Part shown: one piece after another, positions 8,183 to 16,251 of the stretch
Numbering within the stretch: position 1 is the first letter of the stretch
Layout: every line of letters starts with the position of its first letter
DNA from: Croceifilum oryzae
Lineage (GTDB): Bacteria > Bacillota > Bacilli > Thermoactinomycetales > Thermoactinomycetaceae
Length of the DNA: 64,000 bases
Direction: 5' to 3'
Assembly: GCF_030814315.1 (NCBI RefSeq)
Contig: NZ_JAUSUV010000009.1
Location: forward strand, 62,001-126,000
Notes under the pieces: model-generated
The model's input: only the letters and a program-made list of their open reading frames with translations
Told to the model about the DNA's origin: nothing
The model's database searches: none
Translations under genes and position numbers: made by a program

Positions 8183-9755
8183 AGTATTAATTACCGATCC
8201 ACTAAGCGATCTAGGAATCGAAAAATTACTACAAGCAACCGATGTGAAAGTAATTCGTCAAACCAATTTAACCCCTGAGCAACTTCTTATTGCGATCGAA
8301 GATGCTGATGCCCTGCTCGTACGTAGCCAAACGAAGGTAACGGCTGATGTCATCGCTAAAGGGAAAAAGCTAAAGGTAATTGGTCGGGCAGGAGTCGGTG
8401 TGGATAACATTGATATCTCGGCTGCTACCAAGCATGGTGTCATTGTTATCAATGCACCCGATGGAAACACCATCTCAACGGCTGAACACACCTTTGCCAT
8501 GATGATCTCCCTCGCCCGTAACATTCCGCAGGCTTACCGCTCTACGATCCAAGGGGAATGGAAACGGAAAGAGTTTGTAGGGATAGAGCTAAATAAAAAG
8601 ACCCTCTCCATCATTGGATTAGGACGAATTGGGGCTGAACTAGCTAAGAAAGCAAAAGCATTTCGCATGCAGGTGGTCGCCTTCGACCCATATCTAACCG
8701 AAGAACGTGCAGAGAAGTTAGGTGTACAAAAAGCGACTCTTCACGAAGCGATTGCACAAGGGGATTTTATTTCGGTTCATACTCCTCTGACAAAGCAAAC
8801 CCATCATCTAATCAGTGACAATGAATTTTCCATGATGAAAGACGGCGCTCGCATCCTAAACTGTGCTCGTGGAGGCATTATTGACGAGGATGCCCTGTAC
8901 AAAGCGTTAGTAGAAGGAAAAGTAGCAGGAGCCGCTCTGGATGTATTTGAGGTAGAGCCTCCTGTCCAACCTTCTCTATTTGAGTTAGATCAAGTAATCG
9001 TGACTCCTCACTTAGGAGCCTCTACTGTGGAAGCTCAAGAAAATGTGGCGATCGACGTATCGGAAGAAGTGCTCAAAGTATTACGCGAGGAAGCATTTAA
9101 AAATGCAGTAAACTTACCTTCTATCCCAGCAGATCTCCAACAAAAAATTGCTCCTTATCAAACTCTAGTAGAAAAACTAGGTGAGTTTGTGGCTCAGATC
9201 TCGAAAGGGGCACTAAAGAAGATCACTGTTACGTATGCAGGTGAAGTGGCAAACATGGAAGTGGCACCACTCACACGTACCATTCTAAAGGGAGTTCTTT
9301 CTCACCATCTTTCGGGTGTCAATTATATCAACGCTCCTGAAATTGCCAAACAACGTGGGATTCAGATCGTGGAGCAAAAATCATCCCATGATCACGGATT
9401 TACCCAACTAATCCGCGTAAACGTAGAAACAGAACAAGATTCCTATAGCGCAGAAGGAACCCTCCTAAATGGATTTGGGGCCCGCATCACCAAAGTAAAC
9501 GGCTATTCGGTTGATCTATCCCCTACTGGGCATCTTCTCTTTATTCAGCATCAAGACCAACCAGGGGTAATCGGTAAAGTGGGAACCTTACTCGGCGTCT
9601 ATGAAGTCAATATCGCTACCATGCAAGTAGGACGCGAAACCATCGGTGGGCAAGCGATTATGCTCCTCCATATTGATAAAGCAATCGATGAAGCGTTGCA
9701 AGCAGAATTACAAAAAGTCGATTCCATCCAAAAGGTGACGATCTTAGAATTGTAG
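8175..9755 (+). CDS. serA: D-3-phosphoglycerate dehydrogenase, long form
   Basis: This enzyme oxidises 3-phosphoglycerate with NAD, the first step of serine synthesis. The 526-aa type carries a catalytic/NAD core (1-310; GLGRIG at 148-153), catalytic Arg in NCARGGIIDE, Glu, and His in TPHLGAST. An intervening ASB-like domain (about 320-450) and a C-terminal ACT domain (about 452-526, from LLFIQHQDQPGVIGKVG) follow. The ACT domain usually binds serine for feedback inhibition. It is coupled to the aminotransferase by an ATGTATAA overlap and shares the serine T-box. No serB is seen in the window. Confidence 0.96.
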   Translation: MYKVLITDPLSDLGIEKLLQATDVKVIRQTNLTPEQLLIAIEDADALLVRSQTKVTADVIAKGKKLKVIGRAGVGVDNIDISAATKHGVIVINAPDGNTISTAEHTFAMMISLARNIPQAYRSTIQGEWKRKEFVGIELNKKTLSIIGLGRIGAELAKKAKAFRMQVVAFDPYLTEERAEKLGVQKATLHEAIAQGDFISVHTPLTKQTHHLISDNEFSMMKDGARILNCARGGIIDEDALYKALVEGKVAGAALDVFEVEPPVQPSLFELDQVIVTPHLGASTVEAQENVAIDVSEEVLKVLREEAFKNAVNLPSIPADLQQKIAPYQTLVEKLGEFVAQISKGALKKITVTYAGEVANMEVAPLTRTILKGVLSHHLSGVNYINAPEIAKQRGIQIVEQKSSHDHGFTQLIRVNVETEQDSYSAEGTLLNGFGARITKVNGYSVDLSPTGHLLFIQHQDQPGVIGKVGTLLGVYEVNIATMQVGRETIGGQAIMLLHIDKAIDEALQAELQKVDSIQKVTILEL

Positions 9756-9799
9756 TCTAAAATGAAAGAGGACTCGAAAAGAAGGGATGAACGAACCTT

Positions 9800-10510
9800 A
9801 TGACCAACCATTCTCCTATAAAAGCCGCTCTTGTAACAGGGGCTAGTAAAGGTCTTGGTAAGGAAATCGTACGACGCTTTGCTTCCGCAGGGATTTACGT
9901 CCTAGCAACTGCTCGAAGTGCCCGGAAACTAGAAGAACTTCAGGCAGAGTTCCCAGACCATGTTATTAGCTTCCCTGGTGATATCGCAGACAGCTCTCAT
10001 GTGAAACGTTTGGTCGAGCAGGCGATTCATTCCTTTGGAAGACTTGACTTCGTCATTAACAATGCAGGACTCGCCCATTTTGCCCCCGTTGAAGATCTAA
10101 CCGAAAATCAATGGGACGAAATGATGAGTGTCAATCTCAAAGCAGCCTTTTTAACATGTAAATACGCCATCCCCCATCTAAAAAAGACGCAGGGCCACAT
10201 TGTCAATATTTCTAGCGTAGCTGGGACGGAGGCATTTGCCCGCGGTGCAGGTTATTGCGCATCCAAATTTGGGATGATGGCATTATCGGATGCCCTAACT
10301 CAAGAATTAAAGCCACATTATGTAAAAGTAAGTACACTTTGTCCCGGTTCGATTCAGACCGAGTTCAGTGCCAATCCAAAAAGTTATTCGCTTCATGCAT
10401 CTGATGTCGCTGAATCGGTCTATCAGATTATCACCGCACCAGCCAATATGATTATTGGACGTGTCATCATGCGTCCAGTCGTACCAGTAGACTTTCAAAA
10501 TAAGAAATGA
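9800..10510 (+). CDS. SDR-family oxidoreductase
   Basis: This is a classical short-chain dehydrogenase/reductase of 236 aa. It has the cofactor motif TGASKGLG at residues 13-20, the NNAG motif at 87-90, and a catalytic Ser138, Tyr152 and Lys156 (YCASK). An Arg just after the second strand (TARSARK) favours NADPH. Family resemblance is to 3-oxoacyl-ACP reductase-like and YdfG-like enzymes, but the substrate cannot be told. It lies 44 bp after serA with no terminator between, so it may be partly co-transcribed. A TTG-start gene follows 10 bp later. Confidence 0.85.
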   Translation: MTNHSPIKAALVTGASKGLGKEIVRRFASAGIYVLATARSARKLEELQAEFPDHVISFPGDIADSSHVKRLVEQAIHSFGRLDFVINNAGLAHFAPVEDLTENQWDEMMSVNLKAAFLTCKYAIPHLKKTQGHIVNISSVAGTEAFARGAGYCASKFGMMALSDALTQELKPHYVKVSTLCPGSIQTEFSANPKSYSLHASDVAESVYQIITAPANMIIGRVIMRPVVPVDFQNKK

Positions 10511-10520
10511 GGATTTTTAG

Positions 10521-11072
10521 TTGAAATCTTTTGTAATCGAAACAACTCTTCAAGCTCCTGTGGAGTATGTCTATGATTATCTCTGCGATGCCGAACGAGA
10601 AATCGCAAATAATCAAGGGAAAATCATCGATGCAGTCTATGATACGACAGAAGCTGGAGGACATCTCATTCTCTCCTATCAAGTTGATCTAAGTCTTGCT
10701 ATCGTTCGAGAAGTACTTCACTTTCAAGAAAAGGTGAAAAATCAATCCATCCTCTCGCGATTTCAATACGAACGCTACTCGATTAGCGAACACATTCAGC
10801 TACAAGCAGATTCCGAAACAAGTACCCGTATTCGAATCGAATACAAACCCAAATCAGATACGTTCTATAACATTACAACGTTTGGGATGAATCGAATTGA
10901 TACCAAGCGAATGGCAGAACAACTGTATAGCCTAAAAGCCATCGCGATTCGAGATATCGAAGACCTGTATCTTCGCACACACAGCGCCTACTCCGCATTT
11001 CCAGTACGCCATCAGGTTAGCAAGGAAGAAATGAAAGAACTATTAAAGCGTAAGTCCGTTGTAAGAGTGTAG
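10521..11072 (+). CDS. SRPBCC/polyketide-cyclase-like protein
   Basis: The 183-aa soluble product begins FVIETTLQAPVEYVYDYLCDAE, the opening of the START/SRPBCC fold whose members bind hydrophobic ligands. The rest is weakly conserved, and the C-terminal tail is basic (MKELLKRKSVVRV). It appears to begin with TTG at 10521 after ATGAGGA; no ATG fits. It lies in the same direction as the SDR 10 bp upstream, so the two may act on one ligand. The fold call is moderately sure; the function is unknown. Confidence 0.55.
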   Translation: MKSFVIETTLQAPVEYVYDYLCDAEREIANNQGKIIDAVYDTTEAGGHLILSYQVDLSLAIVREVLHFQEKVKNQSILSRFQYERYSISEHIQLQADSETSTRIRIEYKPKSDTFYNITTFGMNRIDTKRMAEQLYSLKAIAIRDIEDLYLRTHSAYSAFPVRHQVSKEEMKELLKRKSVVRV

Positions 11073-11098
11073 CACGCACTTTCATAAGCTAAAAAACG

Positions 11099-11144
11099 AA
11101 TAGAGCAACCACACCCTTTTATACGAAGGTGTGGTTGCTCTATT
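11099..11144. terminator. Bidirectional terminator between convergent genes
   Basis: A 17-bp perfect stem (AATAGAGCAACCACACC and its complement) encloses a 12-nt loop. It serves the SRPBCC gene on the plus strand and reaches the antiporter stop codon on the minus strand. Confidence 0.8.
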
Positions 11145-12298
11145 TACGTAACGGTTTCATGATTTGCTTCTAATTTCGAAAATAATTTCTTTAGCAATGG
11201 CGGTGTAATAAGAGTAGTCAAAATCACAACAGTAATAATGGCTGTAAAATACTCTTGCTTTAGTAAATGCGCCTCCAATCCAATCGCCGCGATAATAAGA
11301 GCAACCTCTCCTCTTGATACCATCCCTGCACCAATTCCAAGCGCAGAACGACGATGAAAACCTGTTAGTCTAGCACCAAGTCCTGAACCTAACAACTTAG
11401 TTAAGACGGCCACAATCGTAAGTCCCACGATAAACCACAATTGACCTCCCATGCCAACAAACGAAACGGATAAACCAATGCTGACAAAAAAGATGGGCAC
11501 AAAAAAGGCGTATGCAATGGGTTCGATTTTTTGCTCTACTACGCGTCTATAAGGTGTTTGGGAAATAGCAACTCCAGCGGCAAATGCCCCGATAATAGCG
11601 GCTACACCTAGAGATTCTGCTAAATAAGCAAAAAAGAAACACAGAACGAGTGCTGTACTCACTACCGACTCTGATACTCTCCAAGAGCTAAACTTGTTCA
11701 TGATCCAAGGAACAGCTTTCCATCCAAGAAGTCCAATCGCGACAAAAAAGATCAATTTCTTAAACAGTACCGCTCCTAAGCTAACCTCTTCCGCAGTCAG
11801 CAAGCTCATCATGACTGCCAGACCCACCACTACCAAGATATCGTCCAACACCGCGGCACCCAAGATAGTAGCACTCTCTCGGCTCTTTAAATGCCCTAAC
11901 TCTTTTAGCGTCTGTGCAGAGATGCTAACCGAAGTCGCAGATAGTAGTAATCCTAGGAAAAGAGCGTGAGACTGACTTAATCCCATCACTAATCCAACCA
12001 AATACCCTCCCAAAAGCGGGAATATGATACCTCCCACTGCAACCGCAATCGAAGAATTCCGGTTCTGACGTAACGATTTCACATCCGTCTCCAATCCTGC
12101 GATAAACATCAACAAGATCACGCCGATTTCACTAAGTTGATGAATGATCTCTGATTCTTGAATCCAGCCAAATACAGCCGGTCCAATGATAATACCGATT
12201 ATCAACTTTCCAAGAACAGCTGGTTGCCCAAGCCTTATGCTAATTTCACCCGCTATTTTCGTCGCAAGCAAAATGATTAAAATCTCTACAAATAGCAT
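11144..12298 (-). CDS. CPA2-family monovalent cation:proton antiporter (GerN/NapA-like)
   Basis: This integral membrane protein exchanges Na or K for protons. The 384 aa and about 12 hydrophobic segments match the GerN/NapA/KefB-core length. Signature parts are LGQPAVLGKLIIGIIIGPAVFG near the N-terminus, GAAVLDDILVVVGLA with the paired Asp residues of the ion site, and SRGEVALIIAAIGL near the C-terminus. It has no TrkA-N domain. I place the start at the ATG after GGAGGGGGTGCTAT; a 25-codon upstream extension has no ribosome binding site. A promoter about 230 bp upstream and a structured leader suggest RNA-level control. GerN itself is a spore germination antiporter, but that role here is only a possibility. 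Confidence 0.85.
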   Translation of the reverse strand: MLFVEILIILLATKIAGEISIRLGQPAVLGKLIIGIIIGPAVFGWIQESEIIHQLSEIGVILLMFIAGLETDVKSLRQNRNSSIAVAVGGIIFPLLGGYLVGLVMGLSQSHALFLGLLLSATSVSISAQTLKELGHLKSRESATILGAAVLDDILVVVGLAVMMSLLTAEEVSLGAVLFKKLIFFVAIGLLGWKAVPWIMNKFSSWRVSESVVSTALVLCFFFAYLAESLGVAAIIGAFAAGVAISQTPYRRVVEQKIEPIAYAFFVPIFFVSIGLSVSFVGMGGQLWFIVGLTIVAVLTKLLGSGLGARLTGFHRRSALGIGAGMVSRGEVALIIAAIGLEAHLLKQEYFTAIITVVILTTLITPPLLKKLFSKLEANHETVT

Positions 12299-12420
12299 AT
12301 AGCACCCCCTCCCTTCACAATCTCCTTTAGTAGTATCGATGGAAAGCGTCGTCAAATCCAATGTCATCATCATTTAAAATGGCAAGAAACATAACAAATC
12401 ATCCCTCCTCTTTTCAAAAA

Positions 12421-12500
12421 GCAAAAAGAACCTGTCGTATAGGGAACTCTCCACCTAAAAATAGGCAGAAAGACCCCTGCATGACAGGCTCCTCCGAATT
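12421..12500 (-). promoter_or_regulatory. Structured 5' leader of the antiporter gene, unassigned
   Basis: On the minus strand CCTGTC (12483-12488) pairs with GACAGG (12431-12436). Inside it GGGG/CCC and GCCTA/TAGGT can also pair, and TTCTTTTTGCTTTTTG follows. This lies between the promoter at about 12526-12555 and the gene start at 12298, so it could be a leader terminator or riboswitch. I compared it by eye with c-di-AMP, M-box, Mn (yybP-ykoY), fluoride and guanidine consensus motifs and found no match. Confidence 0.45.
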
Positions 12501-12525
12501 TAGTCGTATTTATTTCTATATGGTT

Positions 12526-12555
12526 ATTATATTGTATCTCCCTTAGACAAGTAAA
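12526..12555 (-). promoter_or_regulatory. Sigma-A promoter of the antiporter
   Basis: On the minus strand TTTACT and TATAAT are separated by 18 bp, about 230 bp upstream of the antiporter start. Confidence 0.55.
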
Positions 12556-12564
12556 GATAATTTG

Positions 12565-12593
12565 TTGACTTGATGTTTATTCGGAAATAGAAT
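12565..12593 (+). promoter_or_regulatory. Promoter of the TetR cassette
   Basis: TTGACT and TAGAAT are separated by 17 bp. The last base of the -10 box is the first base of the 44-bp palindrome, so a bound repressor would cover the transcription start. Confidence 0.65.
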
Positions 12594-12636
12594 AGAATAA
12601 TGACCACAGTCATATATGACTGTGGTCATTATTCTA
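12593..12636. promoter_or_regulatory. Perfect 44-bp palindromic operator for the adjacent TetR protein
   Basis: Two 22-bp arms are exact reverse complements with no spacer; the core half-site reads ATGACCACAGTCATA. It lies directly after the -10 box and 15 bp before the TetR start, the usual place for an autoregulatory TetR operator. The symmetry is seen directly; its use as an operator is inferred. Confidence 0.75.
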
Positions 12637-12651
12637 GGTGGTGATTCATTT

Positions 12652-13236
12652 ATGTTAAGAGAAGCCAAGAAAAAAGCTCTAAAAGAAAAAATTTTCTTGC
12701 AATCTATGCGCTTATTTGTTGAAAAGGGATTTGATCATGTAACCATAGAAGAAATTACCCAATCGTGCGGGATTGCCAAAGGAACTTTCTATAATTATTT
12801 TCCTCAAAAAGAGTCGATTTTACTTTATTTAGGCTCATCTCAAATGGAATTCATACAACAAAATATTTCAAAGTATGCTCATCTAGAAATAAAAGAAAGG
12901 ATCTTCCAGCTTTTTGATGACCTCACTAGTCGTTATCTAGAACATCCAGAGCTAATAAGGGTTTTCCTCTCAGAGATGATCCGATCCTCAGGACTAATGA
13001 AAGAAGAACAGAAAACGATTGATCACTTTAGATCTGTGTTAATAAAAATGATTGATGAAGCTAAACAATCTAAGCAAATAGTAGGAAATCCATCCTCTGA
13101 GCATGTTATCTCTGTGTTAATGGCTATATATTTTTATTCCTTAGTGAATTGGAGTATCGTTAATTCTGATAAAAAGGAGTTAAAGAGTATGGTTCGCAAT
13201 CAACTAGAAATTGTTTGGAAGGGGATTCATTCATGA
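12652..13236 (+). CDS. TetR/AcrR-family transcriptional repressor
   Basis: The 194-aa protein has the N-terminal TetR helix-turn-helix (residues about 9-53; VTIEEITQSCGIAKGTFYNYFPQKESIL) and a divergent all-helical ligand domain. The start is ATG 12652 after AGGTGGTG; an earlier in-frame ATG at 12616 lies inside the operator palindrome and is rejected. Its stop overlaps the monooxygenase start (ATGA). It probably represses its own operon until a small, perhaps aromatic, ligand binds. The ligand cannot be told. Confidence 0.88.
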   Translation: MLREAKKKALKEKIFLQSMRLFVEKGFDHVTIEEITQSCGIAKGTFYNYFPQKESILLYLGSSQMEFIQQNISKYAHLEIKERIFQLFDDLTSRYLEHPELIRVFLSEMIRSSGLMKEEQKTIDHFRSVLIKMIDEAKQSKQIVGNPSSEHVISVLMAIYFYSLVNWSIVNSDKKELKSMVRNQLEIVWKGIHS

Positions 13237-14423
13237 AAAAAAAAGTCATTATAATAGGCGGTGGAATAGCAGGTCTCAGCGCTGCCATTGCTTTGCAGAA
13301 GCTTGGATTCGATGTGAATATTTATGAGGAATATCCAGAACGGAAGCCTGCTGGTGCTGGGATAGTGCTCGCATCCAATGCTTTAAAAGGATTAGATCAT
13401 CTAGGTATTTATCAACTAGTTAAGAATCACGGCAGATCCATTCATGGACTTACACTTTTATCAGAAAAAGGAAAGCACTTATCTAAGCAAATTATTCCAT
13501 CTCCGTTTGAACAAATATCCATTCACAGAGCAGATTTACATCTCCTATTAAGCTCGGCTGTACAACCGGATACAGTTTATATGGGAAAGAAGTGTATTCA
13601 CTTTGAACAGGATGAAACTGGGGTAACTGTATTTTTTCAAGATCATAGTAAGGCTACCGGAGATTTTTTACTTGCTACTGATGGCATACACTCTGTTATC
13701 CGAAAAAATCTACTACCTTCCACGCAACTTCGTTATGCAGGTTACACTTGCTGGAGAGGTGTTATTACTCAAAGTAATGTCAATTGTATTCCAGAAGATG
13801 CTACTGAAACCTGGGGGATCAAAGGGAGATTTGGTATAGTGCCATTACCTAATCAACAAATCTACTGGTACGCCTTAATCAATGCACCTTATCAAAGCAC
13901 GCGATACTCTGCATATCAAGCAAAAGATCTATTCGAACATTTTAAAGATTATCATGATCCGATTCCTAGTATTTTGAATGGTAATACGAACAACAAGATG
14001 ATTCATAATGATATTATCGATATTCCATCTCTTCAACGATTTGCCTTTCATCGAATACTTTTGATGGGCGATGCTGCACATGCCATAACTCCAAATTTAG
14101 GACAAGGAGCATGTCAAGCTATCGAAGATGCTGTTGTCCTTGCCCATTGTTTAAAAAATAATCCATCTGTTCATGAAGCATTTTCTGAGTTTGAGGCCAA
14201 GCGATTAAAAAGAACAGAAACAATCTCACGATATTCACGGTTAGTAGGAAAAATGGCCCAAGTGGATAATCCATTTCTTTCTTTATTACGAAATACACTA
14301 TTAAAACGAATACCTAAATCTGTGAACCGCAAGCAACTTGAATATCTGTATAAAGTTGACTTTAACTCACACTTGGGTAATATAACCAATAACATTGAAA
14401 AAACACAGGAGGATGGATCGTGA
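13233..14423 (+). CDS. FAD-dependent aromatic-type monooxygenase (group A)
   Basis: This 396-aa flavoprotein hydroxylase belongs to the PHBH/TetX-like family. It has GGGIAG at residues 9-14 for FAD, the DG motif in ATDGIHSVIR (Asp150), and GDAAHAITPNLGQGA at 279-293 contacting the flavin. Members hydroxylate phenols, hydroxynicotinate, or drugs such as tetracycline and rifamycin using NAD(P)H and oxygen. No signal or membrane segment is seen. It is translationally coupled to TetR (ATGA) and to the next gene (GTGA). The coupling to a repressor suggests inducible handling of one aromatic compound; the substrate is unknown. Confidence 0.88.
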   Translation: MKKKVIIIGGGIAGLSAAIALQKLGFDVNIYEEYPERKPAGAGIVLASNALKGLDHLGIYQLVKNHGRSIHGLTLLSEKGKHLSKQIIPSPFEQISIHRADLHLLLSSAVQPDTVYMGKKCIHFEQDETGVTVFFQDHSKATGDFLLATDGIHSVIRKNLLPSTQLRYAGYTCWRGVITQSNVNCIPEDATETWGIKGRFGIVPLPNQQIYWYALINAPYQSTRYSAYQAKDLFEHFKDYHDPIPSILNGNTNNKMIHNDIIDIPSLQRFAFHRILLMGDAAHAITPNLGQGACQAIEDAVVLAHCLKNNPSVHEAFSEFEAKRLKRTETISRYSRLVGKMAQVDNPFLSLLRNTLLKRIPKSVNRKQLEYLYKVDFNSHLGNITNNIEKTQEDGS

Positions 14424-15142
14424 TCGTGAAGCATCTCAAAAAGCTCAAGGAAGAAGCAGATTCCTACTATAAACAGACAGGGTTACCCTTTGTTGTACTA
14501 AAGTCAGCTATGACACTAGACGGAAAAATTGCTACTTCGAAAGGAGATAGCCAATGGGTAACGGGAGAGACATCGAGACATCATGTTCATGAATTACGGC
14601 ACATCTATGATGGAATTATGATCGGCGTAGACACGGCTATAAAAGATCGGCCACAACTGACAACTCGCTTGCCCGATGGAAATGGGAGAAATCCCATTCG
14701 GATCATCGCGGATAGTCAGTTACGCTTGCCACTTGATTCACCGTTGGTAGATACAAGCGAGGCGCAGACATGGATGCTTTGTGCAGATGCGGCAGATATA
14801 GAGAAGGAAAAACGATTGGTGGAGTATGGAGTGAAAGTGCTTCGTACAGGTAATGGATCGCGAGTGGGATTACATAAAGCAATGGAGAGGCTCGGGAAAA
14901 ATGGGATTCAGTCCATTTTGCTTGAAGGCGGAGGTCAGTTGAATTGGTCGATGCTGGAGGCTTCTCTTGTTCAGAAGGCAATGATTTTTATCGCTCCAAA
15001 ATTGCTTGGTGGTAAGGATAGTATTTCCCCTATTTCAGGCGAAGGATTTTCTCAGATGGGACTAGCTGTTCAACTGGATAAGCTTGCGATCGATTGTTTT
15101 GGTGAGGATATTTGTATAAGTGGGTATCCCATTTATAAATAA
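14420..15142 (+). CDS. Reductase-only RibD-family protein
   Basis: The 240-aa protein is a single RibD_C (dihydrofolate-reductase-like) domain, whose members reduce the ribosyl group of the diaminopyrimidine intermediate of riboflavin with NADPH. LKSAMTLDGKIAT lies at 28-40, GVDTAIKDRPQLT at 69-81, and LLEGGGQLN near 176-184. The zinc deaminase domain found in ordinary RibD is absent. It starts with GTG overlapping the monooxygenase stop (GTGA), with AGGAGG 7 nt upstream. It may supply riboflavin intermediates, since the rib operon at 28-30 kb lacks ribD, or reduce a product of the neighbouring monooxygenase. I cannot decide between these. Confidence 0.8.
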   Translation: MIVKHLKKLKEEADSYYKQTGLPFVVLKSAMTLDGKIATSKGDSQWVTGETSRHHVHELRHIYDGIMIGVDTAIKDRPQLTTRLPDGNGRNPIRIIADSQLRLPLDSPLVDTSEAQTWMLCADAADIEKEKRLVEYGVKVLRTGNGSRVGLHKAMERLGKNGIQSILLEGGGQLNWSMLEASLVQKAMIFIAPKLLGGKDSISPISGEGFSQMGLAVQLDKLAIDCFGEDICISGYPIYK

Positions 15143-15212
15143 AATAATCCTACTTAATCATCAGCTCTCATCGTTAACTATGACTTAATTAAAATTTCAA
15201 ACTTATCTATTT

Positions 15213-15243
15213 AGAGGGGATGCCCCCCTCTCTTGTTTTTTAG
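15213..15243 (+). terminator. Terminator of the TetR-monooxygenase-reductase operon
   Basis: AGAGGGG and CCCCTCT pair around a short loop, followed by CTTGTTTTTTA. Confidence 0.82.
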
Positions 15244-15255
15244 TCAGGTCTATAT

Positions 15256-16164
15256 TTATTCCACTAATTTCATCTTCTTTTCACTACTAGCACGACGTAA
15301 CTCGGAGAACCCAATTCCTACGAGAATAAGAATGGTTCCCACCCATTGGATCATCGAAACAGATTCACTTAATAAAAGGGCAGATGTTAAGATAACAACT
15401 GGCAGTTCGACTGATCCTAAGATCGAAGCCATGCCCGACCCAATATGCGGTATCCCAATCGCAAATAAATAGGAAGGAATGAGAGAACCAAACAATCCTA
15501 GTAAGAGTCCCCAAGCCCACAGACCATCCAGTAACGTTCCGTCTACTAAAAAGGTCGGCGGATAAACTCCAAATATGGCAATCAAGGTCCCAGTGATCAT
15601 CCAAGCACCTCGAAGGGTAGGATGAACGGTTGGCGCTAGCGTTCCATTGAAATAGATAAACCCTGTATAACCGATAGCAGAAAGAAGACCATAGAAAACT
15701 CCAATCCCAGAGAGATTAGACAGCTCCTCTGCTGAAATTCCTGCCGCTAAGAACGTTCCTAGTAAAATAACAACAATAGAAATAAGTTCATCCTTCGTTG
15801 GCTTTCGGCGTGATTTTACACACTCGATTAACATACCCATCCAGGTGAACTGGAACATCAAGATAATCGCAAAGGATGCTGGCGTTGTTTGTAAGCATAG
15901 GTAATAGGTAACTCCTGTAATGGCAGAAAACGCACCACCAAGTAATAGTGATATGAGATCTTTACGGCTGATTTGTTTTTTTCTCCACTCCAAACGGACC
16001 CGATATGCCAAGTACCACATACCGATTACTCCGAAAAACACCTGACTTCCTGACACTTGTGCAGGGCTATATCCCTTGGCATAGGCTAATTTAACAAAAA
16101 GGCTAATAAATCCATATGAAATTCCGGCAATTAACACTAGTATGGATGCTTTAATACGACTCAA
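15256..16164 (-). CDS. EamA/DMT-family transporter
   Basis: This is a ten-segment drug/metabolite-type membrane transporter of 302 aa with two EamA repeats (about 5-137 and 150-287). The motifs FQFTWMGMLIE and SVELPVVILTSALLLSE end the repeats as in the family. I take the TTG at 16164 as the start because GGAGGGG lies 6 nt before it; an in-frame ATG three bases further upstream than that motif leaves no room for a ribosome binding site. The substrate is not predictable. It faces the RibD-type gene convergently. Confidence 0.8.
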   Translation of the reverse strand: MSRIKASILVLIAGISYGFISLFVKLAYAKGYSPAQVSGSQVFFGVIGMWYLAYRVRLEWRKKQISRKDLISLLLGGAFSAITGVTYYLCLQTTPASFAIILMFQFTWMGMLIECVKSRRKPTKDELISIVVILLGTFLAAGISAEELSNLSGIGVFYGLLSAIGYTGFIYFNGTLAPTVHPTLRGAWMITGTLIAIFGVYPPTFLVDGTLLDGLWAWGLLLGLFGSLIPSYLFAIGIPHIGSGMASILGSVELPVVILTSALLLSESVSMIQWVGTILILVGIGFSELRRASSEKKMKLVE

Positions 16165-16184
16165 CGCTAACCCCTCCATATTAC

Positions 16185-16234
16185 AAAACGAGGTAGACCT
16201 CTTGACCGGAAAAATTTCCATAAGAGGTCCACCT
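16185..16234 (-). terminator. Terminator after resE
   Basis: On the minus strand AGGTGGACCTCTT pairs with AAGAGGTCTACCT (one G-U pair), followed by CGTTTTGT. Confidence 0.75.
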
Positions 16235-16251
16235 TGTTTGGCTGCTTTTAT

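Noticed and set aside
12421-12500. c-di-AMP, M-box, Mn or fluoride riboswitch in front of the antiporter
   Set aside because: The conserved core sequences of these classes are not present; only generic stem-loops are seen, so the leader is left unassigned.
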